In this document: positions 11,517-23,486 of the stretch, piece by piece
How the letters are laid out: each line of letters starts with the position of its first letter
How positions within the stretch are numbered: the first letter of the stretch is position 1
Source: Thermothelomyces thermophilus ATCC 42464
Taxonomy: Eukaryota; Ascomycota; Sordariomycetes; Sordariales; Chaetomiaceae
Assembly: GCF_000226095.1 (NCBI RefSeq)
Contig: NC_016473.1
Span: 1,612,001-1,676,000, forward strand
Length of the DNA stretch: 64,000 nt
Reading direction: 5' to 3'
The notes under the pieces: model-generated
The model's database searches: none
What the model saw: only the letters and a program-made list of their open reading frames with translations
What the model was told of the DNA's origin: nothing
Made by a program: the position numbers and the translations under genes

Positions 11517-14500
11517 ATGACCGTCTCTGTCGACCTGAACCGCCCGTTACCCCATACCATCTCAGCCATGGCGCCCGAGTCTTTTCAGACGCGGCGGGCG
11601 CGTCCCACCCGGGTCAAGACCGACCTGGCAACCCAGACCCAGCTGGTTGCCATGCCACCTTCAGCCATCAGCATATCCTCCGCATCGCCCGCCTCGCAAC
11701 ACGGCTCGCCCGCCCAGTCGGTCGAGACTATCGGGACGGGCATGACTACTGGCAGCTCTATACAAGCTTCTCCCGAGGTAGCAGAGGGGTGCCTCGACAA
11801 GGAGATTGACGATCTCGATCAGCTGGTCACGCCTTTCCAACTCCCCGAGTCCATCAGCGTCAAGCAGCAGTCCGAGCCAGCCACTGCTTACATGTCCAGG
11901 AGGACAAGCACTGCCTCGCTCAGCCAACCCAGCTTCAGGAGTTCCGGCACGACGGCTATGGGCGAAGCCGTGAAGATGAGCATTGTCCGGCGAGCCTCGA
12001 ATACGGTTCGCAAGGCTGCTGGCTTGATGAACAGGCGGCCATCGTCAACTCACCCGAGGAGCCGGGATGGGAGTGTCGGACCCAGCGTGATTCGCCGGAG
12101 AGGAAGCATGAGCAATCCGACGACGCCCTACGAGAACATTAGCACCTTTGATAGCGACTCGGAGAACGAGGTTGCGTTTGCAGCCGAAGATCGCGCGGGG
12201 GATGACGCGACCCTCCCGGAAACGGGTTCCATCCTCTCGTCGACTTCGTCCGATGGCTTCGGCCTGATCCCGCTGTCCCTCCGTCAAGGCATGACCCTGA
12301 CCAAGGTCTCCAAGAAGAAGAGCACGAAGAGGATCACCTTGTATCTCGATCCCGATACCGCTAAGATCTGGTGGGACAGGAACAAATACATCTACATTGA
12401 CGACATCAAAGAGATCCGCACGGCCGAAGACATCCGCCAGTATCGCCTCGATGCAGCGCTCCCGGAAAGCGTAGAATCCCGATTCTTCTCGCTCATCTAC
12501 ACGCTTCCCGGAAAATCTAACACGAAGCTCCTGCACCTCATCGCCGATAGCGACGAATCGTTCCAGCAGTGGGTCGAGGCTCTCGAGACCATCTCTAAGC
12601 ATCGGCAAGACTTTGCCACGAGCTTGATGTCGTTCAACGACAAGGCCGTCCGCGCGTACTGGGGGATGGAGATGGAGAGACAGCTGGGAAAGGTGCGGTC
12701 GGCCGAGGACGAGCATATCGATTTTGCCGGAGTTGAGCGCGTGTGCCGCAGCCTGCACATCCACGTCTCAACTGAGGAGCTCCGCAGAAAGTTTGACATG
12801 GCCAAAGGCAGGCGGAACAGCTCTGATGATCTGCCGTCGAGCGCCAAGCACAGCTCCCGACTCAACTTTGACGAGTTCCTCGAGTTTGTACGCCTCATGA
12901 AGACGCGCAGTGACATCCGAGCCGTCTACCAGGCCCACGCGAGCGAGCCCGCCGGCGGGATGACGAGGGACGAGTTCTTCCAATTTCTGCGCGAGGTGCA
13001 GCGCGAGGATGTTGACGAGGACTTGGCCCATTGGGAGTCCGTCTTTGCGCGGTTCGCCCGCAAGGGCAGGCCGAGGGACGCCGAAAAGCAGGGGATCTTG
13101 GGCGAGGAAGGCCTGACCATGTCCGAAACCGCATTTGCTGGCTTCCTTACGTCCACCTCAAACGAGCCAATTCCCAAAGAACCTCAGGACTACGTGCTAG
13201 ACCGGCCCATGAACGAGTATTACATTTCGAGCTCGCACAACACGTACCTGATAGGCCGCCAGGTCGCCAGCATCTCCAGCCACGAGGGCTACATCTCGGC
13301 TCTGATGCGGGGCTGCCGCTGTGTCGAGGTCGACTGCTGGGACGGCGAGGGGAACCAGCCCGTCGTGACGCACGGCCACACGCTGACGACGAGCATCTCG
13401 TTCCTCGAAGTCATCAAGACTATCAACAAGTACGCATTCGTGAAATCGCGCTTTCCCTTGTGGATTTCGCTCGAGGTGCGCTGCAATCCCATCACTCAGA
13501 TCAACATGGCCAAGATCATGATCGACGTCTTCGGCGACAAGCTTGTGCGCGCGCCCCTAGACCCGACTTCGGACCGCCTGCCGTCACCGTCGGAGCTGAT
13601 GGAGCGGATTCTGATCAAGGTGAAGAAGCCGGACGAGTCCATGAGGGGCGCCGACCGACCCACCGGGCGCCGCCGTGGCAACAGCATGCCGTCGCCGTAT
13701 CAGCGAGCGCTTGCGCTGGACAGCATGCCCGTTCCGACTCCCTCGAGTCCCCTCCTCAGCCCGTCTCCAACCTCGATGTCCAACAGGCAGATTAACACCA
13801 TTGCCGAGGGCCTGGTCCACGAGCCGGTCAGCAGTAGCCCTAGCGAGTGCGACAGCGAAGGTGAAGCGGGAGCGGCCAAGAAGGCCAACAGCAAAATTCA
13901 TCCCATCCTCGGGGAGCTGGGCGTGTACTGCATGGGGATCCATTTTGACGGTTTCGACAGCCCCGACGCCAAAAAGTTCAACCACATCTTCTCGTTCAAG
14001 GAGAAGACGTTTGCTGAGAAGAACCAGCCGGGCGAGGCGAAGAGGGCGTTGTACCGCCACAACATGCGCTACCTGATGCGGGTCTACCCCAATGGTGGCC
14101 GTATTTCGTCGAGCAACTTTGATCCCCTCATCTATTGGAAGCGCGGAGTCCAGATGGCCGCCCTCAACTGGCAGACCTTTGACACGGGCATGCAGCTGAA
14201 CCAGGCCATGTTCGACGGCGGCACGGCTCATTCGGGCTACGTCCTCAAGCCACTTGAGGGGCGGCAGATCCAGGTGATGCCAAACCTGGCTCCCGACGAG
14301 TGCGTGGGCAAGCGCCCGCGGAAGAAGGTTGCCTTCGAGATCGAGGTCATCTCCGCGCAGCAGCTGATGCGGCCCCATAACCTGGGCGAGAAGCGCACGC
14401 TAGATCCCTATATCGAAGTCGAGGTGCTAATGGCGGACGACAAGCGGAACAAGGCGGATGCGGCTGCCTATGCCGCGGCTCAACAGACGCAGCTCAAGCA

Positions 14501-14903
14501 GCGCACCAATATCGTACGCGACAATGGCTTTAACCCCGAGTTCAACCAGACGTGTACTTTCGACGTCACCACCAAGTACCCGGACCTGATCTTCGTGCGA
14601 TTCAGCGTCAAGCTTGCTGACAGGGGCGGATACAATGACAAGGCGCCCTTCGCCACCTACACCGTTAAGCTCAGCAACCTCAAGCAGGGCTACCGCACGA
14701 TCCCGCTGTACAACCACAAGGGAGAGCGCTTTTTGTTTTCGACGCTCTTCTGCAGGATCAAGAAAGGCCCGGTCACGGATATTATGGTGTCGTACCAGGA
14801 AGATGCACCCAGGAATGGCGGCAACAAACTGAAAAACATCGGCAGGAACGTCTTCGCCAACACGAGCCCTAAATCGAGCATGGACAGCAGCCGGACCACA
14901 TGA
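11517..14903 (+). CDS. plc-1: Phosphoinositide-specific phospholipase C
   Basis: Single-exon gene of 1128 residues. The enzyme hydrolyses phosphatidylinositol 4,5-bisphosphate to diacylglycerol and IP3 at membranes. Domain order fits a delta-type PLC: a low-complexity Ser/Thr-rich N-terminus, a PH-like region around residues 250-360, an EF-hand-like region around 385-540, the catalytic X box, a spacer with an acidic/Ser-rich insert, the Y box around 798-915, and a C2 domain around 938-1082. In the X box the motif SSHNTYLIGRQ carries the first catalytic His (residue 574) and VTHGHTLT the second (619). The Y box shows GELGVYCMGIHFDGF and YPNGGRISSSNFDP. The frame is open upstream to about 11484 but without an ATG, so 11517 is the first usable start; ATG 11568 is an alternative. 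The product is longer than animal PLC-delta because of the N-terminal extension. Confidence 0.95.
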   Translation: MTVSVDLNRPLPHTISAMAPESFQTRRARPTRVKTDLATQTQLVAMPPSAISISSASPASQHGSPAQSVETIGTGMTTGSSIQASPEVAEGCLDKEIDDLDQLVTPFQLPESISVKQQSEPATAYMSRRTSTASLSQPSFRSSGTTAMGEAVKMSIVRRASNTVRKAAGLMNRRPSSTHPRSRDGSVGPSVIRRRGSMSNPTTPYENISTFDSDSENEVAFAAEDRAGDDATLPETGSILSSTSSDGFGLIPLSLRQGMTLTKVSKKKSTKRITLYLDPDTAKIWWDRNKYIYIDDIKEIRTAEDIRQYRLDAALPESVESRFFSLIYTLPGKSNTKLLHLIADSDESFQQWVEALETISKHRQDFATSLMSFNDKAVRAYWGMEMERQLGKVRSAEDEHIDFAGVERVCRSLHIHVSTEELRRKFDMAKGRRNSSDDLPSSAKHSSRLNFDEFLEFVRLMKTRSDIRAVYQAHASEPAGGMTRDEFFQFLREVQREDVDEDLAHWESVFARFARKGRPRDAEKQGILGEEGLTMSETAFAGFLTSTSNEPIPKEPQDYVLDRPMNEYYISSSHNTYLIGRQVASISSHEGYISALMRGCRCVEVDCWDGEGNQPVVTHGHTLTTSISFLEVIKTINKYAFVKSRFPLWISLEVRCNPITQINMAKIMIDVFGDKLVRAPLDPTSDRLPSPSELMERILIKVKKPDESMRGADRPTGRRRGNSMPSPYQRALALDSMPVPTPSSPLLSPSPTSMSNRQINTIAEGLVHEPVSSSPSECDSEGEAGAAKKANSKIHPILGELGVYCMGIHFDGFDSPDAKKFNHIFSFKEKTFAEKNQPGEAKRALYRHNMRYLMRVYPNGGRISSSNFDPLIYWKRGVQMAALNWQTFDTGMQLNQAMFDGGTAHSGYVLKPLEGRQIQVMPNLAPDECVGKRPRKKVAFEIEVISAQQLMRPHNLGEKRTLDPYIEVEVLMADDKRNKADAAAYAAAQQTQLKQRTNIVRDNGFNPEFNQTCTFDVTTKYPDLIFVRFSVKLADRGGYNDKAPFATYTVKLSNLKQGYRTIPLYNHKGERFLFSTLFCRIKKGPVTDIMVSYQEDAPRNGGNKLKNIGRNVFANTSPKSSMDSSRTT

Positions 14904-17282
14904 CTTGTCTACTCTCGAGATATCTTTGTAGCAATACTTTGGCTGCAAAGAAGGAATGCCCCCCGGGCATGCACCACCGCCTTCTTCTGCAGCTTTTTGA
15001 TGGTCTTCGTCAGCTCACGGGCCGGCACCTCGGTATCGTTCCTGGCCTGTCTTCTTTCGTTGCCGGGAGATGTGCAGGGGGAACAAGAAGCCGGGACGAG
15101 ACGTGGGGACGCTGTTCCATCTTCCCTTTGTCTTTCATCACTACAGGCGTTTTTTGTTTGGGGTTGTGGGAATGGGCGAGCATATTTCAACGTGTTGGGG
15201 AAGGGAATCGAGAACATTTGCATGCGCCGTCGATATGTCCTGGCGACCCGAGCGGACGGACCACTTTGATACTACCACCATGATACCCGCATTGCGAGGC
15301 TATTTTTACGAATTGGCGCGAAAGGGATTTTATAGACGAGGAAGAAGCGGAAAAGGCTGTTTTACTTTGCTTGGCATATTTCTATCTTGTTTTCTAATTT
15401 TTTTCTTATCTCTTTGTTTTTCCTTTTCCTTTTTTCTCTTTTTTCTCTTTTTTTTTTAATTTGTTTTCCCTTCCACATACGCACACTCTCTCCCCTCTCT
15501 GTTTTACCCTTTTTTCTGAGAGAAGGTGTCATGTGGTTTCTGTTGGTGATTGAGGTCTATGGCAACTTTGGAGGCTTTCAACCATTACATCATGGGCGAA
15601 AAAAAAATAGGGGCGGATAGGACAGCATAAAAAAGCATTGGGTTGGGGGTTGTGAAGAGTGTATGTACTCTCTTCGGAATAGCGGGATCTCGGGGCATGT
15701 GCATCGGGCAGGGTTTTCGGTTTGGTTTCGATGGGCGCCAATCCACACATGCATCGGGCAGAGCAGGCGCTGCCGGGTAGGTTCTCTGTTCCTTTCGCTG
15801 CTAGCCAGCACTTCCACTTTCACTCTGATGAGCACACTTTTCCTTTGTTAAGATGTTAGCGAGTTTGGCGGTTGCTGCATTATTGTTATCCGACGGTGGG
15901 CACATAAGGCGTTTCATCCGGAGCTATTCTTGAGAGTACAGCATGTTAACCAAGGGTGAAAAGGGGGGGAGGGTGAATCATCTGGGAATTCAAGGTTGCA
16001 TTTACAGTCGGGACCTGTCAGCGGAGCGGACAATTGCGTTGACTTGGGTATGTTTCGAGAATTCTACTGTATACATCCCCACTGAGGGACACAGTTGGTG
16101 GGCTGGCTCCCAAGGTCAGTATACTGGCCCCAGCGGCTTGCGCGGTGAACTCAAAGAGGTGTTATTTTGCCTCTAGCTCTGAATCTGTACTTGACGTGAC
16201 CGTTATGATGACGAACGGTACCTATATGCGCCTCGCTAAGTAGGCACAGGGCGCAACGATCTAGCGTCGACGGCCACGCCGTGTTATCACTGGGCCAGAT
16301 TGAAGCGCCCATACCAGGTACATCAAGAAGAACCAAGGCCACACGCCCCCTTTTTTTCTTTTTCTTTTTTTTTCTTTTCTTTTCTTTCTTTTTTTGGGTT
16401 ATGCAGAGTCTAGATTGCATCTGTGAAGTAAGCCGAGTAGCAACTGGTTCAGGCTCGTGGAGCCTGTAACTTTGGCTAAGCCCGTCATCGTCTGGCGCAT
16501 CGATAACTTGAGGGCGAGCGTCACCGCCGCTTTCTCGACCGCATACCATCACCACTCCACGAGGTTAATGGTATCTTCCTTGACTGACGTAATGAATGGA
16601 ACGGTATGGCATGCTCACGACAGGAGCAGCTGATTGTATTGTGACACCATACTTCCCCTGGTGATGCAACCACTGGTCTGGGGGGTATATGTTACCCAAC
16701 GTGAGATGAGCATTGAAAACCAACCACCAACGCCGGGTTGGGACCCGGTTTTCCTCTAGTCATCTTAGCAAGCACTAAGCAAGCAGAGGGGAGTGAAAAA
16801 GAATACGGCATAGAGTTCGCCTCCCTTGTGCTACCAGTCCTAGCATAACATGTTTTCACAGCATGAAAGAGAAGTAGCAAGGAGCGCAGCCCTATTCCAA
16901 AACAGAAGAGCAGGATGGAACAGGACAGGGAGCGGTGCTCAAATTGGAAGGACCACCTGACTACAGAGAGGAAGAAGAAGAAGAAGAAGAAGAAGGGGAC
17001 CCTGCCACTTCGTCGGCCCACCAGAGCTCTATAGACTGTTCTAGGTCCTACATACAACCAACCAACAACAGTTCCCCCACTCCCTGGAAATTATGATCCC
17101 AAAGAAAGGGAGATGAGAACAACCAAAAAAATAAAAATGAAAAGACAGATAAACAACAAAACAGGTAACCGCTTCCACGTAGCGCTCAAGGAACGAAACA
17201 TGAACCATGAAGACCGATTCAAAGAACAACAGCATCGTCCTCCTCGACGAAGCGCTGGCTATGGATACCTTACAATGACCTG
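14904..17282. other. Convergent intergenic region, low-complexity tracts
   Basis: Spacer between the 3' ends of the PLC and DHHC genes. It contains T-rich tracts (about 15405-15460), a mixed CT tract (about 16349-16395) and a short GAA run (about 16971-16995). No supported gene is visible; it presumably holds both 3' UTRs. Confidence 0.6.
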
Positions 17283-19440
17283 TTAATCAACCCCGTCGTC
17301 AACATCGTTGTCATTACTATTACCACCACTGCTGCTCCTGGTCCTATCCGCGTCGGAACCACCGGCTACCCGCAAGGCGGGCGACGCCGGCCCTCTCAAC
17401 AGGGTGCTCGCGCCCACGCCCGGGCCAGCACCGCTGGCTGCTCGAGTCCCCCAGCGGCCGTTGGTCACGACATTGAGGGCCCTTCTTTCTGCCTCGGCTC
17501 TCTGTTGTTGCTGTTGCTGCTGCTGCTGCTGCTGCGTCCCGACGCCATTAGGCTGGCGCTGGTTCTCGTCGATTATCCTGTCGCCGTCGGAGAGGAAATA
17601 CGCATCATCGGAATGGACATCATCCCGGTCAATGTCGTCCAGCTCGTCCTCGATCGTCCTCCCGGTGGCGGGGCTCAGCCGCTTGAGAGAGACGGCCTCC
17701 CCCTGGCCGGGAGGAAGAAGCGGCGTGTTGCTGTTGCTGTTGCCGTTCATGTAGTGGCTATCATCGTCGGCGTACAGGTTCGGGTCGCGGCCGAGGATGC
17801 GGTCCGCTTTACTGGGTGTCTTGCGTGCGCCGGGAGAGGGAAGGGGTGAGGGGGTCTTGCTGAGGGGGCTGTTTCCTCCGCCGGTCTGTCGTGATTGCTG
17901 CGCTTGAAGTAGGTGAGATTGGGGTCGCGGCTGAGGCTGGAGATAATGCCGCCCGGCGCCACCGGGAATGCGAAGAAGGCCATCACTTTCCCCTTCGTCT
18001 TCATCGTCATCGTCGGCGGGACCCCAGCCCGCGGCCCGTTCCCTAGCTGCCTGTTCGGCGCGCTCCCGTGCCAGCTTCTCCCTCGCATCCAACCACCGCG
18101 GATTCGGTTCCCAGCTCCAGCCATCGCCGGTCGTGTTACACACCGGGAGAAGCCACAACCAGGGACTGGGCCCGAACAGATGCAGCAGGTTGCGCTTGGG
18201 CCCCAGGTCGAACGCATTGGGCAACTTGGCCGAGTCCTGCTCGTCGAGGTACTCCTCGTAGCGCTTGCGCGCACGGTAGCGCTCCATCTCGTTGGGGGTG
18301 AAGCGCCGGGAGCCAGCCTGCAATTCGGGGTTTCTTGATCTTGTGCCGGACTCAAGGTCACGGTTGTTGTTGTTGTTGTTGCTGCTGCTGCCGTTGCTGT
18401 TGAAGCGAGGTGAGTGGGCGGGCTCGGGGCGAAGTTCTTCCCCCTCCTCCGGGCGGGTAATGCCTGGAAGGGCGTTCTGGTGAATGTCGAGGAGCTGTTG
18501 GCCGTACGAGGGCAGGGGCACGCCCCGACCGGGGGTGTGCTGGTTGATGTAGGTCTGATGCATACTTCGGCGTAGTGGGGAGAGGTAGCGGGTCTTTTCT
18601 AGGCACTCGATGGTAGTCTGACCCTTGGAAGCCAGGTAGATATGCCAGCTGCAGAAGGCGCCGATCACGATGCCAATGATACCGGAGACGATGGCTAGTA
18701 TGATGTAGTTGACAGGCATCAAGGTATCGACTGTGGTAGCGGTGGTGTCTAAGATCTCCTCCCATACCCAGGAACCCGCGGCGGCAAAGCAGTAGAAGCA
18801 GAAGAGGGTGGTGTAAATGAGGAAGAGGAGGAAGGCCTTGTGGTTGCGCAGACCAACGCAGGTGGCCAGCCAGGGGCAGTGGTGGTCCATCTTGAGCACG
18901 CAGCGGCGACAGGTGGAGCAGTGGTGAGCGCGGTCGGGCTTGCGAGCCTGGCACTTCTTGCAGAAGCGCAGCTCGCCGTTGGACTTGACGGTGAGGGAGG
19001 TAATGTTCGGGGCGTTGTGGGTCGGGAGCGTGCTGTAGCCATGCTCATTGGTAGTGCTGCCGGGGGGGGTGAAGACGGCAGTAGTGTAGCACCAGTTGAG
19101 AAGGAGGTAGAGGACGACGCCAGCGGTGGCCGCGGGTGTGTCTAGAGCGGGGGGAGGGGGGTCAACATTGGTGACGGGCCTACTGGGAAGAGGAAGCCGA
19201 GGGCGGAAACTTACCTAGCCATGACACCTTGGACGGGGTAGAGCAGAGAGTGACCAGCACGTAGACGGCCCAGGTGGTCAGGCCGTAGACGAAAACGAGC
19301 GGGAGGTACTTGGCGCAGGCGCAGCACGAGCGCTCGAGTCGGCGCGCCCAGCGGCGGACCGAGGGCATGGTCGGAGCGGAGGGGTCGGAGGTTTCGAACG
19401 TGGACGAGGGTAACGACGGCAACGACGGCGTCGCATCCAT
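17283..19440 (-). CDS. pfa3: DHHC palmitoyltransferase, Pfa3-like
   Basis: Two exons, 19440-19215 and 19141-17283, with a 73-base intron (GTAAGT donor, CTAG acceptor), give 694 residues. The enzyme S-acylates cysteines; yeast Pfa3 palmitoylates Vac8 at the vacuole. Two membrane segments lie near the N-terminus (YLPLVFVYGLTTWAVYVLVTL and AGVVLYLLLNWCYTTAVF). The Cys-rich domain follows: LRFCKKCQARKPDRAHHCS, then MDHHCPWLATCVGLRNHKAF, with DHHC at residues 161-164. Two more membrane segments come next, and then a QTTIE stretch matching the TTxE motif. The long C-terminal tail is disordered, with Asn and Gln runs and acidic patches, and is much longer than in yeast. The first ATG of exon 1 is the natural start. 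Confidence 0.93.
17500..17538 (-). repeat. Poly-Gln coding repeat in the DHHC gene
   Basis: CAG/CAA run encoding about 11 consecutive glutamines in the cytosolic tail. A second run of six Asn (AAC/AAT) lies near 18362-18380. Both are codon repeats that may vary in length between strains. Confidence 0.85.
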
Positions 19441-21459
19441 CAGTCGGCGGTCGGCGTTGTAGACGGGTTAGGGAGGCCGATGCATGCCGGTGGGGTTCGC
19501 TATCGTCCCATAATATCGCGGTAGCGTACGGAGTACAGAGTATGATAAGCCAGGAGTTGGAGTTGAAGCTTGTGCAAGCAAACGAGGCGAAGTTCAGCAG
19601 AAATCCCAGCGCCTTGGGCCGCTAGGCAGGGGTTCTCAACCGCCATTGCACGCTAGCCAATCGTGCAGGCCGGGGCCAGCCTTGCTGCGTACCCCGGCAC
19701 GCTCGGACCAAAGACCCCTGTGACGAACAGCACACAAGTGTAACGTGTACGGAGACGAACGCGCGTATACTATGGTATGTATGTGCGCAGTCTTGACTTG
19801 TAGACGACCGAGTCAATCCGCGGTGCGTCCTGTCGTTGTGGTCGATTAGAGCTCTTGGCGAACTAGACAGTACCGCGGCGCCCTCTGGAACAGGTCGAAA
19901 ACAACTGCTTATCTCCGCTCTCTGTCTCGTTCAGTATGCATGTTTTTGCGTTTTCGAGAGAACTATGCTGCGTCCGCGCGGAGCCCAGAGTCTGCCCTTG
20001 GGTCACTTTCCTCTGACCTCAGCGTGCGTCGTCGTGGTCGCCATGCTGCTGAACCGCTGAGAGCGCCATTGGGCACTGCACCTTGACCACGCCAGCATGC
20101 GACGCCGGAAGAACGTGGCCGTGGGCTTGTCTCGCTACGCGATATGATATTCCTTGGGATCCCACCTTGTGTTCCAAGGATCATCATTGCGGCTTCTTGG
20201 GACCGGCAGGCTACTGAATGGCGATTCGGTTGGCTTGGCGCGCGCGCACCGGGACAGGAGCGTCTCGGAAGAGTCTTCTTCCTTGGCACCAGGCGTCTGC
20301 GGTTTCTGCCTCGAAACTCTGCCACCAGGGCCGTCAGCGTTGAGTTTGAACTGTTTTGAGATATGCTCGGACGAGTTGCGATTTTGGAATTCGCGACGCG
20401 GTAGTTCTCCTGGGCATGTGAGTTTCTCCTCATGGCAGACGATATTAACATCGTCTTTAACTTCCTCGTGACTACTCATCTCTCTGTGTGCGATTAGCCT
20501 GCTTGGCCAGGACTTGGCCTAGTGGAACTTGAAAAAATGATTTTGCCTGGGTGGTGGTGATGACATTACCACGCATGCTTACCTTCCTGTGGTTGCGGTC
20601 TTCGGTCTTGGGGGCGTGAAACAGCTGCGTGCACCGTTTACAGTGGCGGTGCGGTTCGTTTCGCTTCCGCATTTCATCCTTAGTGCGCGAGGGGAGCAGC
20701 TCTGCGGGTCAGCTGAAGATGGCATTTAATGCACATAAGGGCCCCAAATCATTGGACTAGGGAGGAAGGGGGGAGGGAGGGAAAGAGCTCAGAACCGGAG
20801 TCGTCAGAGAGACACGCTTGGCGACTAAGCGGGTATCTAACTAAGTTTCTGATCGAGATGGGAAGGAGACAGTTACTACACGCAAGCCTGGGCACGCGTG
20901 GAAGGCGCCTTCTATGTGCCTTTCGAGTCGAATCTCACCACTTTTGTCCATGGCTTCCTCAAACTCCTTGAAGTATCCCAGGTAAAAAGTACAAGCCGTC
21001 AGCAATTGGCTTTTACTCATGTCATAAAAGATGTGCAGAACACAACAGCTGGAAGAGCCCTGAGACCGTGGTATGATCAAGTGTTTCGTACAGGAAAGAG
21101 ACCTTATCGACTCTGTATCAGCCATCTCATGTCTTCGAATCGTTGCGGCAGGCACCTTGATGGCTCTAATGTGGGTCCTGGTATCCGTATCGCCGCCAAG
21201 TGCAGCACACGCCAAGCAAGCCCCACATCTTTGTTAACTGCCGTTTTCATTCGGCAACCGAGTTTGTTCTGGAATCCGTATTACATAATCCGTACTTGGT
21301 TTAGAGCTACTAAGTACATTACAGTACGGATTACAGTTCGTAGTACGGGTTACACTGTACGGATTACTTGCGCCAGTGGGCTGCGCACGGCGAAGGTCGA
21401 ACGAGTTTCAGACAGGTCCAAGCCGATGATGGATTTGAATTCGGGCGCATATCGTACTG

Positions 21460-21494
<35 letters not shown>

Positions 21495-21830
21495 ATTTTA
21501 TATCAACCATATCGGATTTGCCAAATTCAAGCTGAGTCTCCGTTGGTCAATGAAAGAGTAACAGATTGCTTAAAGTTTCGGTCTCCCGCGGCAGCAGCAG
21601 CAGCAGCGTAGTGCCGCCTTTCTTGTTGCAACTTGGCCGCTTCCTCTCTCCTCCCGACGTCAGCTGCAATCACAACGTCAACCACCAACCACCGAACACA
21701 TATATGCTCAACTTTACAAACTAACGTACAGATCCTAGCCGAACCGCAGTTCTTTTTGCTACCTTCGCCACCCACGGCATTTATATCATCTACCGTTAAT
21801 AGTATTTAGCGAAGCCTTCAGTACTGCGCA
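19441..21830. other. Divergent intergenic region, no supported gene
   Basis: Lies between the start of the DHHC gene (-) and the E2 gene (+). Open frames here have no domain or coding bias. Three copies of an ACGGATTAC-type word cluster at about 21314-21365, a 29-base A tract lies at 21462-21490, and one TACGGAGTA motif is at 19527. Confidence 0.55.
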
Positions 21831-22951
21831 ATGTCAACCACGACTCCAAAGTTCAACTCCAAATCCCCCACCATCCGCCGTATCCGTACGCTTGCTCCCG
21901 TCCCCCCATCCCTCGTCCCTCGCCATCCCATCAAACCCCCCTCTCCCAACAACAAGTCAAACCAGAGTCTCTCGACCCTCGGCTAACCTACATAATATCA
22001 TCGGATCCAGTCCGCGAAGCCCACGAACTCACCAGCTCCCCGTCGGCCGACTACCACGCGGTCCCGCTCGAGACGGACCTGTTCGAGTGGCACTTCACCC
22101 TGCGCGGGCCGCCCAAGTCGCCCTTCGAGTCGGGCATCTACCACGGCCGCATCGTGCTCCCGCCCGGCTACCCGCTGCGCCCGCCCTCCTTCCGCTTCCT
22201 GACCCCGTCCGGCCGGTTCGAGACCAACCGGGAGATCTGCCTCAGCATCTCGGGCCACCACGAGGAGACCTGGCAGCCCGCCTGGGGCATCCGCACCGCC
22301 CTGGTCGCCCTGCGGACCTTCATGGAGACGGACGTCAAGGGCCAGCTGGGCGGCCTCGAGAGCGGCGAGGCCGTGCGCCGCCGGCTGGCCGCGGAGAGCA
22401 GGGCGTGGCGGTGCGGCGTCTGCTGCGGGGGCAAGACCAACGCCGAGATCCTGGCCGAGTGCGAGGAGAGGGTCAAGGAGAGCGGCGGGGAGGGGAGAGG
22501 AAGGGAAGAAGAGGTCCAGGTGCCGGAGGAGCTGAGGATGGGGTGGCGCGACGAGATGGAGGCCGATCAGCGAGGCTCGGGCCAGCAGAGCCAGGACGAC
22601 CGGGACGGAGAGAGCGACGCGCTGGCCGAGGGGTTCGTGCAGACTACCCCGTCGGGGGAAACGTCAGCGAGTGGACAGCACCAGCTACACGATCAGCAAC
22701 GACAACAACAACAACAACAAGAACAACAACAACAACAACAACAACAACAGTTTGCACAAGGGAGCACCGTGCCGCAGCCGCCGACAAGGACAACGCCTTC
22801 GTCAAGTCCGCTAGAAGCGACGACAGCCGGCCCGGCGCTGCAGCAAGCTCGGCAGGGGCCGGTGGATGAGACGACAGTGTGGCTGGACCGGCTGATCTTT
22901 GCCGTGGCTGTTCTCCTGGCTGCTGTGGTCGCCAAGGTCATGCTGGCATGA
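21831..22951 (+). CDS. ubc6: Tail-anchored ubiquitin-conjugating enzyme E2 (Ubc6/UBE2J type)
   Basis: Exons 21831-21885 and 22011-22951 give 331 residues; the intron has a GTACGC donor and a CTAACC branch-like site before the CCAG acceptor. The N-terminus MSTTTPKFNSKSPTIRRIL leads into a UBC fold. FEWHFTLRGPPKSPFESGIYHGRI and YPLRPPSFRFLTPSGRF precede the active-site Cys in the ICLSISGHHEETWQPAWG stretch. The change from the usual HPN-type block to TPSGRFETN is typical of UBE2J/Ubc6 E2s. A CGVCCGGKTNAEI segment, a disordered Gln-rich region (22694-22752) and a C-terminal hydrophobic anchor (LIFAVAVLLAAVVAKVML) follow. These features fit an ER-membrane E2 acting in ER-associated degradation. 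The gene is convergent with the Tfc3 gene, 535 bases between stop codons. Confidence 0.92.
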
Positions 22952-23486
22952 GCTTGGTGCTATGGCGGGTCTCCCTTTCAAGTAAGTCGTTTTTCAACAT
23001 GGCCAGGCCATGGAATTGGTTTTAGCGTTGCATAGACAAAGATTGTTTCCATCCATGACAACTCGAATGTTTTACCTGAGTCCGCTTGTAGACGTACTTG
23101 TCTATAGGGCGAAAACACGTCTTTGGAGACACTGGGCTCTTTATCAGTCACGGGTGATGATGGAATTGTGTGAGAAATGAGGTACATAAATATTCACCCA
23201 GAATTTCCGGTTAACTCCGGGTTATGCTATGCTAGACCAGCAAAGCGGGTATCGCGGACCAATCCCCAGGAGCCCCCTTCTCCCTCTCTCCCTTCGGTTT
23301 TCCAAGGGGTCAGTCTTACGCCTGTGATAACCATGCCCGAGTCCCCAAGAGACAACCCAGCAGATTTTTTGAACTGTTACATAAAATCAAACAAATTACC
23401 ACCTCACCCTTGGACTGTTCCCTTAAGAGTTCTTGCCCGGCCGACCCAGAGGGAGCGCCTTCCGCTGCATCTCGCTGCTCAAACGT
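22952..23486. other. Convergent 3' spacer
   Basis: Spacer between the stops of the E2 gene and the TFIIIC subunit gene. No coding signal is visible; it presumably holds both 3' UTRs. Confidence 0.6.

Noticed and set aside
13584-14378. 264-codon minus-strand frame opposite the PLC gene
   Set aside because: Antisense shadow of a strongly GC-biased coding region.
20898-21611. 237-codon frame between the DHHC and E2 genes
   Set aside because: It includes a poly-A-encoded Lys run and ACGGATTAC repeats and has no domain; non-coding is more likely.
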